Below, piece by piece: positions 58,685-64,000 of a stretch of 64,000 nucleotides of DNA. Within the stretch, counting starts at the first letter, position 1, and every line of letters begins with the position of its first letter. A model generated the notes under the pieces. That model was not told the origin of the DNA. It searched no databases and saw nothing but the letters and a program-made list of their open reading frames with translations. Source of the stretch: Salvator merianae (taxonomy: Eukaryota > Chordata > Lepidosauria > Squamata > Teiidae); assembly GCA_003586115.2 (NCBI GenBank), contig QVOM02000021.1, forward strand, positions 12,116,478 to 12,180,477, read 5' to 3'. The position numbers were made by a program, and so were the translations under genes.

Positions 58685-59265
58685 GGGCCTGTTTGCACTT
58701 CTGAGGCAGACTGTTCATGGCCGCTTGCAAGAACGGAGCATTCACACTCGCGCATGCACGTGCCATTCCCGATTCTCACCGAGGCTCACCTGATACATAC
58801 CTGAAGCTGGGGAAGGCTACACAAGTAATTTGCTGTCTTGATTACAACCTGCGAGATCAAGCAGAGATCTGGGAAGTTGCTTTTGCACTGCCTCCTGGCT
58901 CGAAATGACAGCGGGGAGGGGCTGGCATGGCCACGCAGGTGCGGTCCGCTGCTTTGCAACCCAGTTTGCCTTTTGGGCTTCGCACCCTGGCTGCCGTTTC
59001 AAAGACAGCTCCGAAAGGAGCTGCTCTAGGTCCAAAGCAGTAGCTCTATGTTTCGGATTACTAGCTCTATCTTCGCATCCGTGCCTCTATGATTCGTTAC
59101 CTCACTTCCTGCCTAGCGGATTCCCATCCACACTGCTGCCTCTGCTGGTCAGCTTGGAGTCATTTCCCTGGCTGGCAAGTGCGTATAGCACTCAACAGAC
59201 TCCATCGTCACTGGCCTGAAGCCTGCTAATTAGAACGTTCTCCTCTGGTAAGTGCGAAAACGCCC
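58685..59265 (+). mobile_element. GGGCC-type short DNA transposon, copy 10 (581 bp)
   Basis: The left end GGGCCTGTTTGCACTTC and right end AAGTGCGAAAACGCCC pair as inverted repeats. Flanks ATA and ATT differ at one base. The right interior GCCTGCTAATTAGAACGTTC links it to copy 2 and, inverted, to the start of copy 1. Confidence 0.82.
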
Positions 59266-62200
59266 ATTGTCTGAGCTACTGGATGTTGAGGGGATAAAGG
59301 CCCCTTTGTCTTGATGGGGCAGCCATTCCTAAGGCAGAATGACAAAAGGACCTTGTCCAGTTCCTCAGACCACAACAACCAAATATTGATCCTATAACAA
59401 CAGACAATTATTTTCTCTGTCAGGGTTTATTTGTTTAGCCACTTAACACTGTCCAGAAGGACATGGAATGGAAGTTTATTCTTCAAATGCTGTAAACTTG
59501 AAGTTGCACTAAGCATTAAAAATTTCCAGACCAGTTTCCAGCTGTGTATCTCTTGCAGCACTGAGGTGACATGGATGCTGAAGCAATTGCAGACTCTGAA
59601 ACAAGCAACACAGATGTGAAATCTGAATAGGATTCCCAAGTGTTGCACTTCGATTGGGCACCTGTTCTGGTGACGAGAGGAATGAATTCAGCTCCATCTG
59701 GCTCCACATTCAGCCACAGGCTTGTTTCTTGTGCTGTGAAACCAATATACTACTGAGACTACTGGACTGTGTGCTGATTTTTCTCTCACTCCAATGATCT
59801 CTTAAGGACAGAGGAAAAACCTAGAGCAGTAGCCAACAGGATGTCTATAGAAAGTACAGTTGTACTCTCTCTACAAATGTTCCCCAGCAACTGATTTTCT
59901 GAAGCAAAGCACCTAAGGAAAGGTGAAAAAAATCAGGTGCGTATGAAAAACAGGCAGATATATTCAGTCTGATCAAACATAGCTACCTGAATGCAACAAT
60001 CATTCACAAGTTGCAATCAGTCAGTCCTCACTTGGACCAGTCCTCACTGAGGGGCTGAAGTATAGGTAGACTTCAGGTCTTCAGAGAGAGCTCTCTGAAG
60101 ACAGATCATGTGCCACTTGCTCTTGTCACTCCAAATAAATTAGCCACATAAGTAATTTCTGCACTGCACATGTTGCTATGCATCATGGGGGCCAAGATGG
60201 CAGTCAACAGCCTGCTCCAAGAGCTGTCTGCTTGCCATGGTCAGGCCCAGCCCAACTTCATGTAGATGCAGCCTAAGACATAGCTCAATTGGATGGACCA
60301 ACTGATTATATGCAGTCCAATCGCAGTCAGACAGGAGATGCCATTCAATTCATTAGCTGGAATGAACTTGAATTTGCATATTGAGTCCTCTCTATCTAAT
60401 GTGAAGCAATGCTTCCTTTTCTCTGCCCTTAGTTTTCCAACATTCAGGTTTCAGTATGCATCTTCTGTCTTTCTAGGCTTCAGCTTCCACTTTAGCAATC
60501 TATCTGTTCTATACACCAATTTCTGAAACACACCAACTGATTTCTTGTCTTCTGCTGTCCAATCATTTTGTTTCCTCTGATCTTGGACCCCTAAACCTGA
60601 CTATCATTTCTGATTCTGACATTCAGCAATAGATACACAATTTCTTCCATTTCTGTACTCATTTGCTCCTTTTCCTCTTTAAGGCGGCAAGCAAAAACAT
60701 CAAACACTACATGCAATGGAAGAGTGCCAGTCTGCTCTGATCCAGCATACAGATATAGTATATTCTTTGCAAGAAACTGTCAGAAAAAGGGCCAGAGGTG
60801 TGCCCTAATGCTTCTTAGATCGGCCTGTACTACACTGAAGAACTCCAGCAATACTCAAGAGTTCCTCAGCAGATAACTCTGCAAGTAGGAAGTTTGAAAA
60901 TCTCTGGGTTCAAAAGAATGCCTTTGGTCTTCTCTGAAAAATGCTTGCAGTTGTTGTGTGCAGAAAAACTTGTGCTGACAATGAAAAGCTGATTTTTTAA
61001 AAAGTATGGTTAAAAAAAAAGGAAGAAAACATAGTTCAGGTTTTAAAAATTGTGTTTTGACCCACTGTTCTTGCAGTGTGCTACCATAACGAATCTGACC
61101 TAACTGAACCATTGGGCCTTCATCAAACCTGTGAATTATAACCACTCAACACATTTCACCTTCAGGTTTAATTTGCCTTTCTTATCACATTCTTATGGGA
61201 CATTGCCAGCATGCATATTTATTTTTTTTCCTCTATAAGCCTCTTTTATACCTTAATCACTCCGATCCTATTCATTTACTACTTCCATGGTTGCTCAAGC
61301 TCCCTGCCAGGAAAACTTCAGGGTTCCAAAGTGCAGAAGCCAGATTACACTTTCCTTCTAGCCAGTGGGACAGAATCACCTTTATCTTCAAAAGACCTTT
61401 GCTGGCCCGATCAAACCCTGAATATAATTCAAAACTTCCCTCAAACGTACTCTACCCTTCATTTCTGACATTATCAGACTCAGTTTGTTCCTTGATTCTT
61501 CATGCTAATCTCCCAGTATTAAGAGATGTGCTTTTAATTTGAATTAAGCTGCCCTGAGACAACAGGCATGGCTACACTTTGTGCCAGGAAAGCCTCAAGT
61601 TATGATGAATTATTGCACATTTGGAGCATGGACTATGGTGCATGGGAACCAGACAATCTGAACTCCATTTTGGCACAGGAAGAGTCCAGCTGACTGTCAG
61701 ATCACATAAGGTTCTCTTTCACCTCAACCTGGTGCCCACAAGAAAATGATATGCATTGGAGCAATCAGAAGAGCAATCAATACTTAAACTGTCTTGTTTG
61801 CCCAAACTGAATGAAATCCCAGCAGAACTGGCCTGAACTGGTACATTCTAATCAAAATCTAAAAATATCTTAAAATGAGTCATTACTCACAGTGTACAAT
61901 TTGGCCAACTCTGTTGCTTGGCATGATCTAGGTGTTAAAACAGAGATGAAACCTTCAGGAATGTTGGGCAATCTTGGTTTGATTTCCAAAAGGACAAATG
62001 CCCTCACACTTGATTGGCTTTGTCTATGCATGCTACTCCATTATCTCTATCTATGAAGACCATTTAAAGTCATTATTACAGCCTAGAGGTGTTATAGGCA
62101 GCTGTCATGTAAATATTTGTCTTTGCACACCTTATGCAAATCTCTGCACAAGGTATGCTAATTTTGAACACGGCCCCAAGCCACATTGGTTCCATTTTGA

Positions 62201-62479
62201 ATTTCCTACAGAAAAACATTGCAGGTACATTTTGTCACATCCAGGAGGACTTCCTTTAGCTTTGGGTGACATCCCCAAGTCTGAACAAGTAATAAAAAGG
62301 GTCCCCAGTTAGGATCCAGTACAGTCCTCTGCCATTGCAATCACCCTGTGCTGCCTGCTGTCATCTGAACTAATCTACTGGCAGCTGCCTGCTTGGCTGC
62401 TCTGTGATCTTCTCCAAATGCCTGAAGTGATCATTGCTTCTATCCAAAGCAATCCTGCTAATTTCAAACTCTGGAACTG
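59266..62479. other. No gene recognised
   Basis: The frames at 61195-61542 and 61998-62312 have no domain. The sequence looks unique, with moderate AT content. Confidence 0.4.
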
Positions 62480-62563
62480 TAAGAGTCTGCACTAGCATGT
62501 GGATGGCAGGTCCATATTCTGGGTTATAATGAGGAATAAGACCTGTTGCAAAAAGGACCAGTG
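62480..62563. mobile_element. Half copy of the 180-bp foldback element
   Basis: CTGCACTAGCATGTGGATGG through GCAAAAAGGACC matches the right half of the 54286 copy. Confidence 0.6.
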
Positions 62564-62569
62564 AAAGCC

Positions 62570-63175
62570 AGACCATTGTCATCCATGCCCTTATAACCTC
62601 ATATTTAGAGTACCGTAATGCATTATATGTAGGGCTGCTCTGAAAACTACTACTAATGCAGAATGTGGCAACCAAGGTGTTGAGTGGGTTTCAGGTTTGT
62701 GCACATGTCACACCTGTGTTCAGCAACTGTACTGGTTGCCATTTAGATATCAGGTCATCTTCAGGATTTTATACATTGCATATAATGCACTAAACAACTT
62801 GGAACCAAGATACTTTAAAGAACACCTTCTCCATTATAAGCCTGAGATCATCCACAAAGGTCCTGCTGCAAGTTCCACATAATACAGAATGTCATCTCAT
62901 TATGGTCCTCAGTCAGACCTTTCCATGGCAACACTTACCCTGTGGAATGCCCTTCCCTTTGATATTCACGTCGTATTTAAAATTACAGCTTTTAGTCACC
63001 TACTGAAGAAATATACACAGGCATTCCTTATGTAATTTTTTATTCCACCTAGCTTTTAATACATTTTTTAAACAATTAATCATTTTAAGGGCCTTTAACA
63101 TTTATTTTGGGAAACTGCTCTGAGATTTTTATGGGAAACAATATAGACATATTTAAAATAACCAAAATAAACATA
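62570..63175 (+). mobile_element. L2/CR1-group LINE 3' fragment
   Basis: It encodes LEYRNALYVG-like and LYWLPFRYQVIFRI peptides, the same C-terminal region as the 12990 copy. It ends with the tail GAAACTGCTCTGAGATTTTT ATGGG and AATAACCAAAATAAAC. There are several stops. Confidence 0.75.
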
Positions 63176-63436
63176 AGAGATGTGGTGAAACCTGAAGCAA
63201 AGATAAATATTCTTAAAATCTTAAACACAAAATGATCCAAGTGACTTTCCAAAGAAACTACCTTAGTTGCCAGAGAAAAATGGAGACTGAAAACTTTAAG
63301 AAACAAGCAAGATGCACAGTGATTGATCACAGATTTCCAAGGTGAAGCAAGAACCGACAAGGAAAGATATCTTAATCAGAATTGTCAGCAAACACAGTAA
63401 CTGAGTAAGAAAGAAAAAGGAAAAACACTAGAAATT

Positions 63437-63700
63437 AGAGTTGCACAAAACTATTGAAACCGATTAATTAGTATGTACAAATAGGAGACTCATGTAGGCC
63501 AAGGAGGGAAGAATATGAAAGAAACTGCCTATTATTTTTGTATTCTATTCAAACCAAGTTCAAATTGAACAAAGGGGGGGGGGTCAAAGTGTTCATTTTC
63601 AATCTGAGCATTCCTTATGTTTGAATTAAGCATTTGAAATGAAATTGAACCTGGCTGCATTCAATGAGCTGTTCTAAGAACAGTTTAAAGTGCCTGTGCC
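63437..63700 (+). mobile_element. Probable fragment of the 51965-type hAT element
   Basis: It begins with TAGAGTTGCACAAA. From about 63545 it shares words with the 51965 element (GTTCAAATTGAAC, TCTGAGCATT followed by a TTTGAAT stretch). A poly-G run at about 63574 interrupts it. No right terminus or duplication could be fixed. Confidence 0.4.
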
Positions 63701-64000
63701 TTTAAGAGAGATATACTTATGTCTGCTCTGAGTCACCAATATTGATACATCATCACTTTTTGGTTACTGTATTGTCTTTTCCAGTTAGGTGATTCAAGTT
63801 CCAGTAGTTGCTGGTTTAAAAGTTGATGGCTACTTTGCTTTGTTTATGTTCTGCTGGCAGGAAAACTGGTCTACCATTAGCTATGTTGGGAACCAGAAGG
63901 GAGGGGAGAGCTCAACGGAGAGAATTTGTATAAAAGGACGCAGAAAAGGCAGAAAATTTGAAAATTTTTAGAGAACTGCTGCAGTATGTGAGTCCTGCCT

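Noticed and set aside
1..64000. Endogenous retrovirus or LTR element
   Set aside because: No gag, protease or polymerase motifs of that type and no long direct repeats with TG...CA ends were seen. The only reverse transcriptases are LINE type.

Overview
This window looks like repeat-rich, non-genic DNA from a vertebrate, most likely a squamate reptile. The signs are CR1 non-LTR retrotransposons with the usual amniote 3' end, L2-like LINE tails, tRNA-derived SINEs resembling the Sauria SINE of lizards and snakes, other tRNA-headed SINEs, and many short DNA transposons. I recognise no host protein-coding exon, no rRNA or functional tRNA gene, no CRISPR array and no endogenous retrovirus. The species call is inference from the repeats.

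The centrepiece is a complete DNA transposon of 8,589 bp at 24971-33559. It has near-perfect terminal inverted repeats (TAGGGATGTGCACGAA at the left, TAGGGGTGTGCACGAA read inward at the right) and a perfect 8-bp target duplication, CTTTAAAC. It carries two convergent genes. On the + strand is an intact 853-codon hAT transposase with a BED zinc finger, an RNase H-like core and a C-terminal dimerisation region. On the - strand is a separate spliced gene for a protein of about 261 residues. It has a Myb/SANT-like (trihelix) DNA-binding domain, an acidic linker and a C-terminal coiled coil. Its four coding exons have GT-AG boundaries with matching phase, and it has its own CCAAT/GC-box promoter and AATAAA signal. 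A transposase plus a Myb/SANT partner is the known layout of PIF/Harbinger elements. I am not aware of it as a standard feature of hAT elements, so this is the main candidate for something new.

Non-autonomous relatives of that hAT lie nearby at 14223-14861, 51965-52339 and 54944-55285, with a probable fragment at 63437. The first shares subterminal sequence with the big element and sits inside the 3' tail of an L2-like LINE. A second, unrelated swarm of ten short elements (about 0.43-0.68 kb) has GGGCCTKTTYGCACT termini and apparent 3-bp duplications. Two further families of foldback or internally similar elements are also present.

Layout: 1-12.9 kb holds scattered SINE, CR1 and short DNA elements in AT-rich sequence. 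13-17.1 kb holds an L2-like LINE with a nested hAT element, a CR1 tail and two GC-rich short elements. 18.4-19.5 kb holds an older repeat with a nested SINE. 21.2-23.6 kb holds a 5'-truncated CR1 with most of its reverse transcriptase. 23.6-24.7 kb holds two copies of another short element. 25.0-33.6 kb is the autonomous hAT. 33.6-64 kb holds short DNA elements, a 203-bp tandem duplication, a 32-bp minisatellite, CR1 and L2 fragments and unique-looking AT-rich DNA.
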